A program made the translations under genes and the position numbers. From assembly GCA_016292545.1 (NCBI GenBank), contig JAEDIG010000029.1:1-23563 (forward strand): a stretch of DNA of 23,563 nt, read 5' to 3'. Positions 7,419 to 15,081 of this stretch are shown here, piece after piece. The notes beneath the pieces are model-generated. The model saw only the letters and a list, made by a program, of their open reading frames with translations. It made no database searches and was not told the origin of the DNA. Source of the DNA: Bacteroidaceae bacterium (GTDB lineage Bacteria > Bacteroidota > Bacteroidia > Bacteroidales > Bacteroidaceae). Every line of letters starts with the position of its first letter. Positions within the stretch are counted from its first letter, which is position 1.

Positions 7419-8156
7419 ATGAACAAGACCGCAAACTACCAGTTCACCATCGTTGTGCCCGTGTATAACGAAGAAGACAACATACAGGCACTGGAAGATG
7501 CGCTGAGCGCATACCTGCCCACGTCTACCCACACCGCCTGCGTGCTCTTTGTGGACGACGGCAGCAAGGACAGCAGCCTGGAACGCATCCAGCAGGTGTG
7601 CAGCCGGCAGCCGCACTTCTTCTACATAAGCCTCCGCAAGAACGCAGGACTGAGCGCTGCCATGAAGGCAGGCATCGACACCGCCCAGTCGCCCTATGTG
7701 GGCTATATGGATGCCGACCTGCAAACCACCCCCGAGGACTTTGCCCTGCTGCTGCCCCATGTGGCCGACTACAAGCTGGTGATGGGCATACGCGCCAACC
7801 GCAAAGACTCGGCCTTCAAGAAGATACAGTCGCGCATCGCCAACGGTTTCCGTCGGATGATGACCCACGACAATGTGCAGGACACAGGCTGCCCGCTGAA
7901 GGTGATGCACACCGACTATGCCCGCCGCATCCCCTTCTTCACGGGCATGCACCGCTTCCTGCCCGCACTCATCATGCTTCAGGACGGTGGCAACGTGATG
8001 CAGGTGCCCGTGCGCCATTTCCCGCGCAAGGCCGGCGTGTCAAAATATCACCTGTGGAACCGGCTGGTGGCTCCCTTCCTCGACTGTTTCGCCTACCGAT
8101 GGATGCGGACGCGCTACATCAACTACACCGTGGCCAAAGACAACATCCAGCCCTAA
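7419..8156 (+). CDS. GT2 family glycosyltransferase, polyprenyl-phosphate sugar synthase type
   Basis: A 245-residue GT-A fold enzyme. TIVVPVYNEEDNIQALEDAL opens the nucleotide-sugar domain, VDDGSKD (45-51) binds the nucleotide, NAGLSAAMKAGID follows, and DADLQTTPEDF (98-108) carries the metal-binding Asp motif. It is closest in layout to dolichol-phosphate-mannose-synthase and ArnC/GtrB-like enzymes, but lacks their usual C-terminal membrane helices and ends with a basic, aromatic segment. The frame extends upstream to 7209 inside the previous gene; the ATG at 7419 is chosen because it begins just before the conserved fold and follows the upstream stop by 23 nt. The probable role is to charge a polyprenyl phosphate with the sugar used by the GT-C enzyme. 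Confidence 0.88.
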   Translation: MNKTANYQFTIVVPVYNEEDNIQALEDALSAYLPTSTHTACVLFVDDGSKDSSLERIQQVCSRQPHFFYISLRKNAGLSAAMKAGIDTAQSPYVGYMDADLQTTPEDFALLLPHVADYKLVMGIRANRKDSAFKKIQSRIANGFRRMMTHDNVQDTGCPLKVMHTDYARRIPFFTGMHRFLPALIMLQDGGNVMQVPVRHFPRKAGVSKYHLWNRLVAPFLDCFAYRWMRTRYINYTVAKDNIQP

Positions 8157-8177
8157 GCCCCACGTCACCACACTAGC

Positions 8178-8822
8178 ATGAACCACCTACAGATTGACAA
8201 TGCCTATGGCATCATGGCCATAGGTTTTCTGGCACAGGCCTTCTTCTCGGCCCGCATATTGGTGCAATGGCTGCTCTCGGAACGCGCCAAGAAGGTGCTC
8301 TCGCCCTCTGCATTCTGGGTGCTGAGCCTGGCCGGTGCCTACCTGCTGTGCCTCTACGGCTGGCTCCGCAACGACTTTTCCATCGTGCTGGGGCAGTTCA
8401 TCTCCTACTACATCTACCTGTGGAACCTCCATGCCAAGGGCGTATGGACCAAGGTGCCCCGCCTGATCCGCTACATGCTCCTGCTCGTCCCGATGGTTGC
8501 CCTGGCACTGGTGGCCGACAATGCGGAGACATATTTCAACCGCTTCTTCCACAACGAGGAGGTACCCCTGTGGCTGCTCATCTACGGTTCGGCCGGCCAG
8601 GTGCTGTTCACCCTCCGTTTCGTCTACCAATGGTACTATTCCTACCACCGAGCCCAGTCCTCCCTTCCCGCTGGTTTCTGGCTCCTCAGCCTTGCCGGCT
8701 CGCTCACCATCGTATCCTATGGTTGCATCCGTTCGGACATCGTACTCATCATCGGCCAGTCGTTCGGCCTTGTGGCATATATCCGCAACCTTTGCCTGCT
8801 CTATCAGGGACGGAAACGGTAA
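8178..8822 (+). CDS. Membrane protein with two LAB_N (lipid A biosynthesis N-terminal-like) domains
   Basis: A 214-residue membrane protein built of two similar halves. Residues about 14-83 (GFLAQAFFSARILVQWLLSE, then FWVLSLAGAYLL and GQFISYYIYLWNL) are repeated at about 135-205 (GSAGQVLFTLRFVYQWYYSY, then FWLLSLAGSLTI and GQSFGLVAYIRNL). This matches the LAB_N family, small membrane domains named for their occurrence beside lipid A synthesis enzymes. It starts 21 nt after the GT2 stop, as the last gene of the operon. By analogy with GtrA or ArnE/F in three-part glycosylation systems it may flip the polyprenyl-linked sugar; that role is inferred. The family call is strong. Confidence 0.85.
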   Translation: MNHLQIDNAYGIMAIGFLAQAFFSARILVQWLLSERAKKVLSPSAFWVLSLAGAYLLCLYGWLRNDFSIVLGQFISYYIYLWNLHAKGVWTKVPRLIRYMLLLVPMVALALVADNAETYFNRFFHNEEVPLWLLIYGSAGQVLFTLRFVYQWYYSYHRAQSSLPAGFWLLSLAGSLTIVSYGCIRSDIVLIIGQSFGLVAYIRNLCLLYQGRKR

Positions 8823-8862
8823 CATTCTATTGCCACGTAGGAGCAAAAGGAGAATTACATAT

Positions 8863-8909
8863 AGGGGCAACTATCTGTAGCCTTGACTGATAGTCCATCT
8901 TTTGCCCCT
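8863..8909. repeat. Long imperfect hairpin after the LAB_N gene
   Basis: AGGGGCAA (8863-8870) pairs with TTGCCCCT (8902-8909), and just inside CTATC (8871-8875) pairs with GATAG (8889-8893), leaving a 7-nt bulge on the right arm. It may end or stabilise the transcript of the operon upstream; no T tract follows. Confidence 0.5.
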
Positions 8910-8919
8910 GTAGGGCGAC

Positions 8920-9022
8920 GGGTTATAAGGATGTGGCGTGATAACCCAGGGTGCCATTCCGCTTCGCTCCATTCTGCCCTGGGCTAGTGGCAGGTTGCCC
9001 CTTCGGGTTTAAAAGGCCTGCC
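8920..9022. repeat. Structured intergenic repeat-like element
   Basis: Successive inverted repeats are packed here: GGGTTAT (8920-8926) with ATAACCC (8941-8947), CCCAGGG (8945-8951) with CCCTGGG (8977-8983), and GGCAGG (8989-8994) with CCTGCC (9017-9022), the last enclosing CCC-TTC-GGG. The first two overlap at ACCC and cannot both form. The pattern resembles palindromic elements dispersed in Bacteroidota intergenic regions; copy number cannot be judged here. No coding frame of interest is present. Confidence 0.5.
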
Positions 9023-9027
9023 CCCAC

Positions 9028-9060
9028 AAAAAAACCAGGGGCGCATCACTACGGCCCTGG
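9028..9060 (-). terminator. Intrinsic terminator of the ABM-fold gene
   Basis: Reading the minus strand, CCAGGG (9060-9055) pairs with CCCTGG (9040-9035), extended by two pairs after one mismatch, and is followed directly by seven T (complement of 9028-9034). It lies about 50 nt after the stop of the minus-strand gene. Confidence 0.7.
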
Positions 9061-9110
9061 CTAAAATCTTGGCGTATTGAAAAACAGGAGAATTCCTTGT
9101 TACAGGAATC

Positions 9111-9389
9111 TCAACCCTTTTGCATGATTTCAACCGATAACGTGCCACATTCCTGAAGGATGCCTACATACTGGGCAAACTCAGGGGTGGCCATGTGCTT
9201 GTCGAGCAGTTCCTGAGACTCCCACGTTTCGATAATGGCGAAGATGTCTGCACGGGTGGCACTCTCGAAAACGTCGTAGCCACGACATCCTTCATGCGCC
9301 TGCGACTTGGCGGTCAGGGCGATGGCGGCTTCCAATGCGCGGGTGTATTCACCCTCGTTGGCCTTGAAAAAACAGTTTACTCTTATCAT
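9111..9389 (-). CDS. ABM-domain putative quinol/antibiotic-biosynthesis-type monooxygenase
   Basis: A 92-residue single-domain protein of the ABM (dimeric alpha/beta-barrel) type, the size of YgiN-like enzymes. It starts MIRVNCFFKANEG, contains a short helix with AAIALTAKSQAHEGCRGYDVFES, and has the characteristic FAIIETWESQELLDKHMATPEFAQYV segment, in which the W-E-S...L..H pattern is typical. Family members are small cofactor-free oxygenases acting on quinols or polyketides, but many are uncharacterised. It is divergent from the GH2-steroid operon with facing promoter elements (9418-9456) and has its own terminator. A link with the neighbouring steroid genes is possible but unproven. Confidence 0.82.
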   Translation of the reverse strand: MIRVNCFFKANEGEYTRALEAAIALTAKSQAHEGCRGYDVFESATRADIFAIIETWESQELLDKHMATPEFAQYVGILQECGTLSVEIMQKG

Positions 9390-9417
9390 AATAGCTCATT
9401 TTTAACAAAATTCCATG

Positions 9418-9425
9418 CAAAGATA
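9418..9425 (-). promoter_or_regulatory. -7 element for the ABM-fold gene
   Basis: TATCTTTG on the minus strand at 9425-9418 fits TAnnTTTG, 28 nt before the start codon at 9389. No TTG is found at the usual -33 distance. With one added base it is the mirror image of the element at 9449-9457. Confidence 0.55.
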
Positions 9426-9448
9426 ACAAAAGATTCAAGAAAAAAGCG

Positions 9449-9456
9449 TATCTTTG
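9449..9456 (+). promoter_or_regulatory. -7 element for the GH2-steroid enzyme operon
   Basis: TATCTTTG at 9449-9456 fits the Bacteroidota -7 consensus and lies 50 nt before the ATG at 9507. A -33 TTG is not seen. GCAAAGATA (9417-9425) and TATCTTTGC (9449-9457) form a perfect 9-bp inverted repeat, so the two divergent promoters are symmetric about an A-rich centre. Confidence 0.55.
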
Positions 9457-9506
9457 CAAGGGAAAAGACCTAATATTGTATTTTATTAACAAAAACAACG
9501 ATATTC

Positions 9507-12500
9507 ATGAAGCGAACAATTTCACACATCATCGCCTTCCTATGCGGCATCTGCATGATTGCAACGGCCGCCAAGGCACAGGAGTTCAACAAGGAGCAAG
9601 GCTACCGGTTGGAGATTGGCGACGGACTGGCACTGGACAACCAGAGCGGAACCATCACCTTCACGCCCGTAAACAAGAAATCGCCCTCACAGGTGTGGCG
9701 TATCATCCCTGCCGGGAAGGACGGCGAATACGTAATATACAACCCCTATACGCAGATGGCACTGGACAATGCCAGCCACGGCAACAAGGAGGGAGAGGTG
9801 TGCCCTTGGACCATGGACCCCAACAATGCCAACCAGCGCTGGATGCTCGACCGCACGGAAGAAGGCGGCTATAGCCTCACCTGTGTGGCCGGCGGACTGA
9901 AACTGGGCTACAACGACAACTGCCAGCCCGGTGGCCGCGTGTGGATAAAGAACGGCAACAAGGGCGACGAGCACGTGACATGGCAACTGGTGAAGACCAG
10001 CCTGAAGGTGGTGCCCTTGGGAGAATCGGGCAGCAGCAAGAATGACTGGGAGAACCCCGCCGTTCTGGGCATCAACAAACTGCCGGGAAGAGCCACCTTC
10101 CTCACCTATGCCTCGGAACAGGAGATGATGTCGGACGAAGCCTACAAGCAGCCCTGGCTCCACACCAAGAGCTCACTGCGCATGCTGCTCAACGGCAAAT
10201 GGCAGTTCCACTGGGTGAAAGCGCCCGAAGAGCGTCCGCTGGACTTCTACAAGACCTCGTTCGACGCCTCCGCATGGAAGACCATCAATGTGCCCAGCTG
10301 CTGGGAAATGCTCGGCTACGGCACACCCATCTATACCAATGTCACCTACCCCTTCAAGAACAATCCGCCCTTCATCCAGGGACAAGAGGGCTACACGGTG
10401 GTAGACGAGCCCAACGCCGTGGGCAGCTACCGACGCACCTTCAGCCTGCCCGAAGGATGGGAGGGAAAGGAGATTTACCTGCATTTCGACGGCATCTACA
10501 GTGCGGCATACGTGTGGATCAACGGCAAGAAGGTGGGCTACACCCAATGCCCCAACACGGGAGCCGACTTTGACGTGACGAAATACGTGAAGCCAGGACG
10601 CGAGAACCTCGTCTGTGTGGAAGTGTACAGATGGAGCGACGGCAGCTATCTGGAGGACCAGGACATGTTCCGCATGAGCGGCATCCACAGGGATGTATAC
10701 CTGGAAGCCCGCAACAAGACCCACGTGAGGGACATCTATGTGACCAGCACATTTAACAACGCCCTCACGCAAGCCGATGTGGAAGTGAAACTCGACGTGG
10801 AGAACACGGGCAAGAAGACACTGCCCAAGACCGCCATCGTGAAACTGCTCGACAGCCGTGGCGTGGTGGCAGAAGCATCTGTGGAACTGCCCGCCCTTGG
10901 CGCCAAGAAGAGTGGCGAGGCTGTGGCCAAGCTGCACGTGAGCACCCCCGAACTGTGGAGTGCCGAGAAGCCCAACCTGTATACCATCAACGTGTCGCTC
11001 GACGACGAGGTGAGCACGCTGAAATACGGCCTGCGCAAGATAGAGAACAAGGGAGGACGCATCTATGTGAACAACCAGCGTGTACTGTTCAAGGGCGCCA
11101 ACCGCCACGACACCCATCCCATCTATGGCAAAGCCGTGCCCCTGGAGAGCATGATGGAAGACGTGCTGCTGTTCAAGCGCTACAACCTGAACACCCTACG
11201 CACAAGCCACTATCCCAACGACCCGCGCATGTATGCCCTCTGCGACTACTACGGCATCTATGTGATGGACGAGGCCGATGTGGAATGCCACGGCAACCAC
11301 TCGCTCAGCCGCAACCCCAACTGGCGCGGTGCCTTCATCGATCGAATGGAGCGCATGGTGCTGCGCGACAGGAACCATCCCTGCGTAATCTTCTGGAGCA
11401 TGGGCAACGAGTGTGGCGGCGGCGACAACTTTGTGGAAGGACGCAAGGCCATAGCCGCGCTGGACGGACGCTTTGTCCACTACGAGGGGATGAACAATGC
11501 AGCCGACATGGACAGCCGCATGTACCCCAGTGTACCCAGCATGATACAGCAGGACAAGGACGAAAGCCAGCAGGGAAGACCCTTCTTCCTGTGCGAATAC
11601 GCCCACGCCATGGGCAACTCCATCGGCAACCTTCAGGAATACTGGGACTACATCGAGTTTGAAAGCCAGCGAATGATTGGCGGATGCATCTGGGACTGGG
11701 TGGACCAGAGCCTTTGCAAATATGGCGAAGATGACCACCACCTGTATTATGGCGGCGGATTCAACGACCATCCCAACGATGCAGACTTCTGCTGCAACGG
11801 CATTGTGACCGGCTACCGCGAGGTGACACCCAAGCTGGAGCAGGTGAAGAAGGTGTACCAATACGTGACCTTGAAACGCAAGGGCGAGAACACGATTACG
11901 CTCCACAACCGCTACTGCTTCACCGACCTCAACGAGTTTGAGCTCACCTACCAGCTCACCACCGACGGAAAGGTGCAGGAACAGGGCACCATGCAACTGC
12001 CCAGCATTGCTCCCGGCGAGACAAAGGAACTGACACTCCCCGTGAAGACACCCACCACCGACGGATGGCACCATCTGAACGTACAGCTGCGGCTGAAGAA
12101 CGCCACCACATGGGCAGAGGCAGGACACGTAGTGGCTGAGGAGCAGCTGGAGATGGCCGACAATTTCGATGTGCGCAGCCTCTACCGCCAACGCGCCGAC
12201 ATGGGCACATCCAGCCTGCCCACCATGGAAGGGAAAGAAACTGCCAACGGTGTAACACTGAGCGGCAAGGGATGGAGCATCGGCCTGAACAAGAGCGGCC
12301 TTGTGACAAGCATACAGTATGACGGCCGGGAGATGGTGAGCCGGGAGATGCAGTTCAACGGTTTCCGCAGCATCAGCAACGACCGCCGCAATGCCAACGC
12401 CAAACCCGAGGTGACGACCAAGGAATACAGCTACGTCATGGACGAGAACAAGCAGAAGGCCACAGTGAAGGCCCAGCTGGAAGTGAAACAGGGAAAGAGC

Positions 12501-13058
12501 ATCGTGCCCCTGACGCTGATTACCGAGGTGATGGGCGACGGCACCATGGAAATACATGCCGTATTCGACAACAGCCAGAACCGCGACTTTGCACGCCTGG
12601 GATTCGAAACATTGCTGTCAAAGGAACTGGAGCAGGTGGAATGGCTGGGCAGAGGTCCCATTGAGAACTATCCCGACCGCCACGATGCCGCCTTTGTGGG
12701 CACCTACAGGACCACGGTCACCGACATGGCCGAACCATACGCCAAGCCTCAGAGCATGGGCGGACGCACCGATGTGCGCTGGCTGCAGCTCACGGGCAGC
12801 GACGGACGCGGTCTTCGCATCACGGCCACAGGCAACCGTTTCCTCTTCAGCGCACAGCACTACACCGACGAGGACCTCTGGCGCACACGGTTCAACCATG
12901 AGTTGCCCAAGGTGAAGCGCAACGAAGTGGTGCTCCATCTGGATGCCGCCATGCGCGGTCTGGGCAATGCCAGCTGCGGACCCGGCCCTCTGCCCCAGTA
13001 TGAGATGCCAAACGGAGAAATCGGCTACAGCCTCTGGATAAGTCCCGTAAAACCCTAA
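9507..13058 (+). CDS. Secreted GH2 beta-galactosidase-like glycoside hydrolase with N-terminal ricin-type domain
   Basis: A 1183-residue exported enzyme. A signal peptide (1 to about 25, ending AAKAQ) is followed by a ricin B-like lectin region (about 30-165; VWRIIPAG, YNPYTQMALDN, NQRWML). The LacZ domains follow: jelly roll (about 215-400), Ig-like (405-505), TIM barrel (about 510-800) and C-terminal beta domains (DUF4981/Bgal_small-like, to 1180). The barrel has the acid/base Glu635 in WSMGNECGGGDN and nucleophile Glu697 in FFLCEYAHAMGNS, so it should be active. CEYAHAMGN marks the LacZ branch rather than glucuronidases. Released beta-galactosides are the likely product class; the aglycone is unknown. 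It is the first gene of a four-gene operon: the SRD5A homolog starts 10 nt after its stop. Confidence 0.93.
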   Translation: MKRTISHIIAFLCGICMIATAAKAQEFNKEQGYRLEIGDGLALDNQSGTITFTPVNKKSPSQVWRIIPAGKDGEYVIYNPYTQMALDNASHGNKEGEVCPWTMDPNNANQRWMLDRTEEGGYSLTCVAGGLKLGYNDNCQPGGRVWIKNGNKGDEHVTWQLVKTSLKVVPLGESGSSKNDWENPAVLGINKLPGRATFLTYASEQEMMSDEAYKQPWLHTKSSLRMLLNGKWQFHWVKAPEERPLDFYKTSFDASAWKTINVPSCWEMLGYGTPIYTNVTYPFKNNPPFIQGQEGYTVVDEPNAVGSYRRTFSLPEGWEGKEIYLHFDGIYSAAYVWINGKKVGYTQCPNTGADFDVTKYVKPGRENLVCVEVYRWSDGSYLEDQDMFRMSGIHRDVYLEARNKTHVRDIYVTSTFNNALTQADVEVKLDVENTGKKTLPKTAIVKLLDSRGVVAEASVELPALGAKKSGEAVAKLHVSTPELWSAEKPNLYTINVSLDDEVSTLKYGLRKIENKGGRIYVNNQRVLFKGANRHDTHPIYGKAVPLESMMEDVLLFKRYNLNTLRTSHYPNDPRMYALCDYYGIYVMDEADVECHGNHSLSRNPNWRGAFIDRMERMVLRDRNHPCVIFWSMGNECGGGDNFVEGRKAIAALDGRFVHYEGMNNAADMDSRMYPSVPSMIQQDKDESQQGRPFFLCEYAHAMGNSIGNLQEYWDYIEFESQRMIGGCIWDWVDQSLCKYGEDDHHLYYGGGFNDHPNDADFCCNGIVTGYREVTPKLEQVKKVYQYVTLKRKGENTITLHNRYCFTDLNEFELTYQLTTDGKVQEQGTMQLPSIAPGETKELTLPVKTPTTDGWHHLNVQLRLKNATTWAEAGHVVAEEQLEMADNFDVRSLYRQRADMGTSSLPTMEGKETANGVTLSGKGWSIGLNKSGLVTSIQYDGREMVSREMQFNGFRSISNDRRNANAKPEVTTKEYSYVMDENKQKATVKAQLEVKQGKSIVPLTLITEVMGDGTMEIHAVFDNSQNRDFARLGFETLLSKELEQVEWLGRGPIENYPDRHDAAFVGTYRTTVTDMAEPYAKPQSMGGRTDVRWLQLTGSDGRGLRITATGNRFLFSAQHYTDEDLWRTRFNHELPKVKRNEVVLHLDAAMRGLGNASCGPGPLPQYEMPNGEIGYSLWISPVKP

Positions 13059-13068
13059 CGCCACGGTC

Positions 13069-13839
13069 ATGACACTATTGGAAGATACCTATCAGATGCT
13101 GCTCAACTACATGGCCCTATTGGGGTTTGTGGTGTTCGTATGCCTCTATTTCGTGAATGCAGGCTACGGAAAGTTCAGGAGCGACAAGTGGGGATGGAGC
13201 ATCGGCAACAAGTGGGGATGGCTACTGATGGAATGCCCCGCACTGATTCCCATGGCATACCTGTGGGCCACGACAGGAGAAACCCGCCTGTGGCCCGCCA
13301 TATTCGCCCTGCTCTACACGGCACACTATGTCTACCGCACGTTCATCTTCCCCCTCCTGCTGAAGGGGAAGAGCCGCATGCCGCTCTGCATCATCGCCAT
13401 GGGCATGGCCTTCAACCTCATGAACAGCCTCCTGCTGGGAAGCAGCATTTTCCTGTTCCCCCGCGAGGAATATGCCCATGTGGCCGACTATGCCCTAAGG
13501 CCCGCCACATGGGCAGGCATAGCATTGTTTGTGGCAGGCGCATGGCTCCACATCAAGTCGGACAGCATCATCCGCCACCTGCGCAAGCCAGGCGACACAC
13601 GCCACTATCTGCCCCAAGGCTGCATGTACCGCTATGTGACAAGCGCCAACTATCTGGGCGAGCTGGTGGAATGGGTGGGATACGCCCTGCTTCTGGGCAA
13701 TGCCGCAGGATGGATGTTCGTGTGGTGGACAGCCGCCAATCTGGTGCCCAGAGCGCATGCCATCTACAAGAAATACAAGGAAGAATTTGGTGAGGATGCA
13801 CTGGCCGGACGGAAGCGCATCATACCATATATATATTAA
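13069..13839 (+). CDS. Steroid 5-alpha-reductase (SRD5A) family membrane protein
   Basis: A 256-residue polytopic membrane enzyme, the usual length of the family. The C-terminal third closely follows animal SRD5A1/2: SDSIIRHLRKPGDTRHYLPQ (164-183), then YRYVTSANYLGELVEWVGYA (187-206), and the ending AGRKRIIPYIY. Near the N terminus, Glu55 (LLMECPAL) and Tyr87 (HYVYRTF) align, from memory of SRD5A2, with Glu57 and Tyr91 that contact the steroid C3 carbonyl. The family reduces the delta-4 double bond of 3-oxo steroids to the 5-alpha form with NADPH. Genes for an OYE-family reductase and an SDR follow at 6 nt and with overlap, supporting a steroid or bile acid pathway. Other sterol-like or isoprenoid enones are possible substrates. 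Confidence 0.9.
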   Translation: MTLLEDTYQMLLNYMALLGFVVFVCLYFVNAGYGKFRSDKWGWSIGNKWGWLLMECPALIPMAYLWATTGETRLWPAIFALLYTAHYVYRTFIFPLLLKGKSRMPLCIIAMGMAFNLMNSLLLGSSIFLFPREEYAHVADYALRPATWAGIALFVAGAWLHIKSDSIIRHLRKPGDTRHYLPQGCMYRYVTSANYLGELVEWVGYALLLGNAAGWMFVWWTAANLVPRAHAIYKKYKEEFGEDALAGRKRIIPYIY

Positions 13840-13845
13840 TGAACA

Positions 13846-15081
13846 ATGCAGAACAAGATTTTTGAAGAGGCCCACATAGGGCCACTCACCCTTAGGAACA
13901 GGACCATCCGAAGCGCAGCCTTCGAAAGCATGTGCCCCGGCCACCAACCCAGCCAGATGCTCTACGACTACCACACCGATGTGGCTCGCGGAGGCGTGGG
14001 CATGACCACCGTGGCATACGCCGCCGTGACGGAAAGCGGGCTCAGCTTCGACCGCCAGCTGGTGATGTGCAAGGACATACTGCCGGGACTGCGGGAACTC
14101 ACCGACGGCATACATGCCGAAGGAGCCGCAGCAGGCATCCAGCTGGGCCACTGCGGAAACATGAGCCACAAGGAGATTTGCGGCTGCATCCCTGTGGGCG
14201 CATGCACAGGCTTCAACCTCTACTCCCCCACCATCGTGCGCGGACTCAGAAGAGAGGAGCTGCCCCCTCTGGCCAAGAAATTCGGCGATGCCGTGAACCT
14301 GGCACGCGAGGCAGGCTTCGACAGTGTGGAAATCCACTGCGGCCACGGCTATCTCATCGACCAGTTCCTGAACACCTATTTCAACCACCGCCACGATGAA
14401 TACGGAGGCTCGCTGGAAAACCGCATGCGCTTCATGACCATGTGTGTGGAGGAGGTGATGAAGGCTGCCGGCAACGACATGGCCGTCATCGTGAAGATGA
14501 ACATGCGCGACGGACTGAAACATCCCGGCACGACCATGGACGAAAGCATCCAGATTGCCCAAAGGCTGCAGTCGCTGGGCGTGCATGCCATCGTGCTGAG
14601 CGGAGGACTGGTGAGCGCCACGCCCATGTATGTGATGCGCGGCGAGATGCCCATCTACACCATGACACACTACATGGACAAGGCATGGCTGAAATATGGT
14701 GTCAGGGCATTCGGAAAGATGATGGTGCCCACCGTCGACTATTCGGAAGCCTATTTCCTGGAAGATGCGCTGGCCTTCAAGAATGCGCTGCCCGACATGA
14801 AGTTCATCTATGTGGGCGGTCTGGTGGCAGGCGACAAGATAAACGAAGTGCTCTCCCATGGATTCGAAGCCGTGCAGATGGCCAGAAGCCTGCTCAACGA
14901 AAGGGATTTCGTGAACCAGCTGAAGAAAGATCCGCACCACCGCTGCACCTGCGGCCACAGCAACTACTGCATCGCCCGCATGTACAGCCGCGAGATGGCA
15001 TGCCACAAGCACCTGTGCGAGGAACTGCCAAAGGCCATCGTCAAGGAAATTGAAAGGATAGAAAAAGAACAGAACAAATGA
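13846..15081 (+). CDS. OYE-family NADH:flavin oxidoreductase, candidate steroid/bile acid ene-reductase
   Basis: A 411-residue FMN TIM-barrel protein. Family marks are the opening IGPLTLRNRTIRSA, QLGHCGNMSH, the substrate-binding pair H164/H167 in EIHCGHGYLIDQFLN, and NHRHDEYGGSLENRMRF. YVGGLVAG and the GFEAVQMARSLL segment close the FMN site. It ends after the barrel and lacks the FAD/NAD(P) domains of BaiCD or 2,4-dienoyl-CoA reductase, which are over 600 residues. A Cys-rich motif remains (C367, C369, C375, C386), but the second Cys of the usual CxxCxxC is Ser372. Enzymes of this class reduce or desaturate the 4,5 bond of 3-oxo steroids, usually on the 5-beta side. The gene starts 6 nt after the SRD5A homolog and overlaps the SDR by 4 nt. 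Substrate assignment rests on context. Confidence 0.87.
   Translation: MQNKIFEEAHIGPLTLRNRTIRSAAFESMCPGHQPSQMLYDYHTDVARGGVGMTTVAYAAVTESGLSFDRQLVMCKDILPGLRELTDGIHAEGAAAGIQLGHCGNMSHKEICGCIPVGACTGFNLYSPTIVRGLRREELPPLAKKFGDAVNLAREAGFDSVEIHCGHGYLIDQFLNTYFNHRHDEYGGSLENRMRFMTMCVEEVMKAAGNDMAVIVKMNMRDGLKHPGTTMDESIQIAQRLQSLGVHAIVLSGGLVSATPMYVMRGEMPIYTMTHYMDKAWLKYGVRAFGKMMVPTVDYSEAYFLEDALAFKNALPDMKFIYVGGLVAGDKINEVLSHGFEAVQMARSLLNERDFVNQLKKDPHHRCTCGHSNYCIARMYSREMACHKHLCEELPKAIVKEIERIEKEQNK

Noticed and set aside
11196..12557. 453-codon minus-strand frame inside the GH2 gene
   Set aside because: It mirrors a conserved LacZ-type coding region with both catalytic Glu motifs and shows no domain of its own.
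9507..13058. Beta-glucuronidase call, which would fit steroid glucuronide deconjugation neatly
   Set aside because: The CEYAHAMGNS nucleophile motif and the LacZ-type C-terminal beta domains point to the beta-galactosidase branch of GH2.
13069..13839. NnrU or isoprenylcysteine methyltransferase-like protein as an alternative to SRD5A
   Set aside because: The C-terminal fold can look alike, but the LRKPGDT, ANYLGELVEWVGYA and RKRIIPYIY motifs and the Glu55/Tyr87 pair are specific to the steroid 5-alpha-reductase group.
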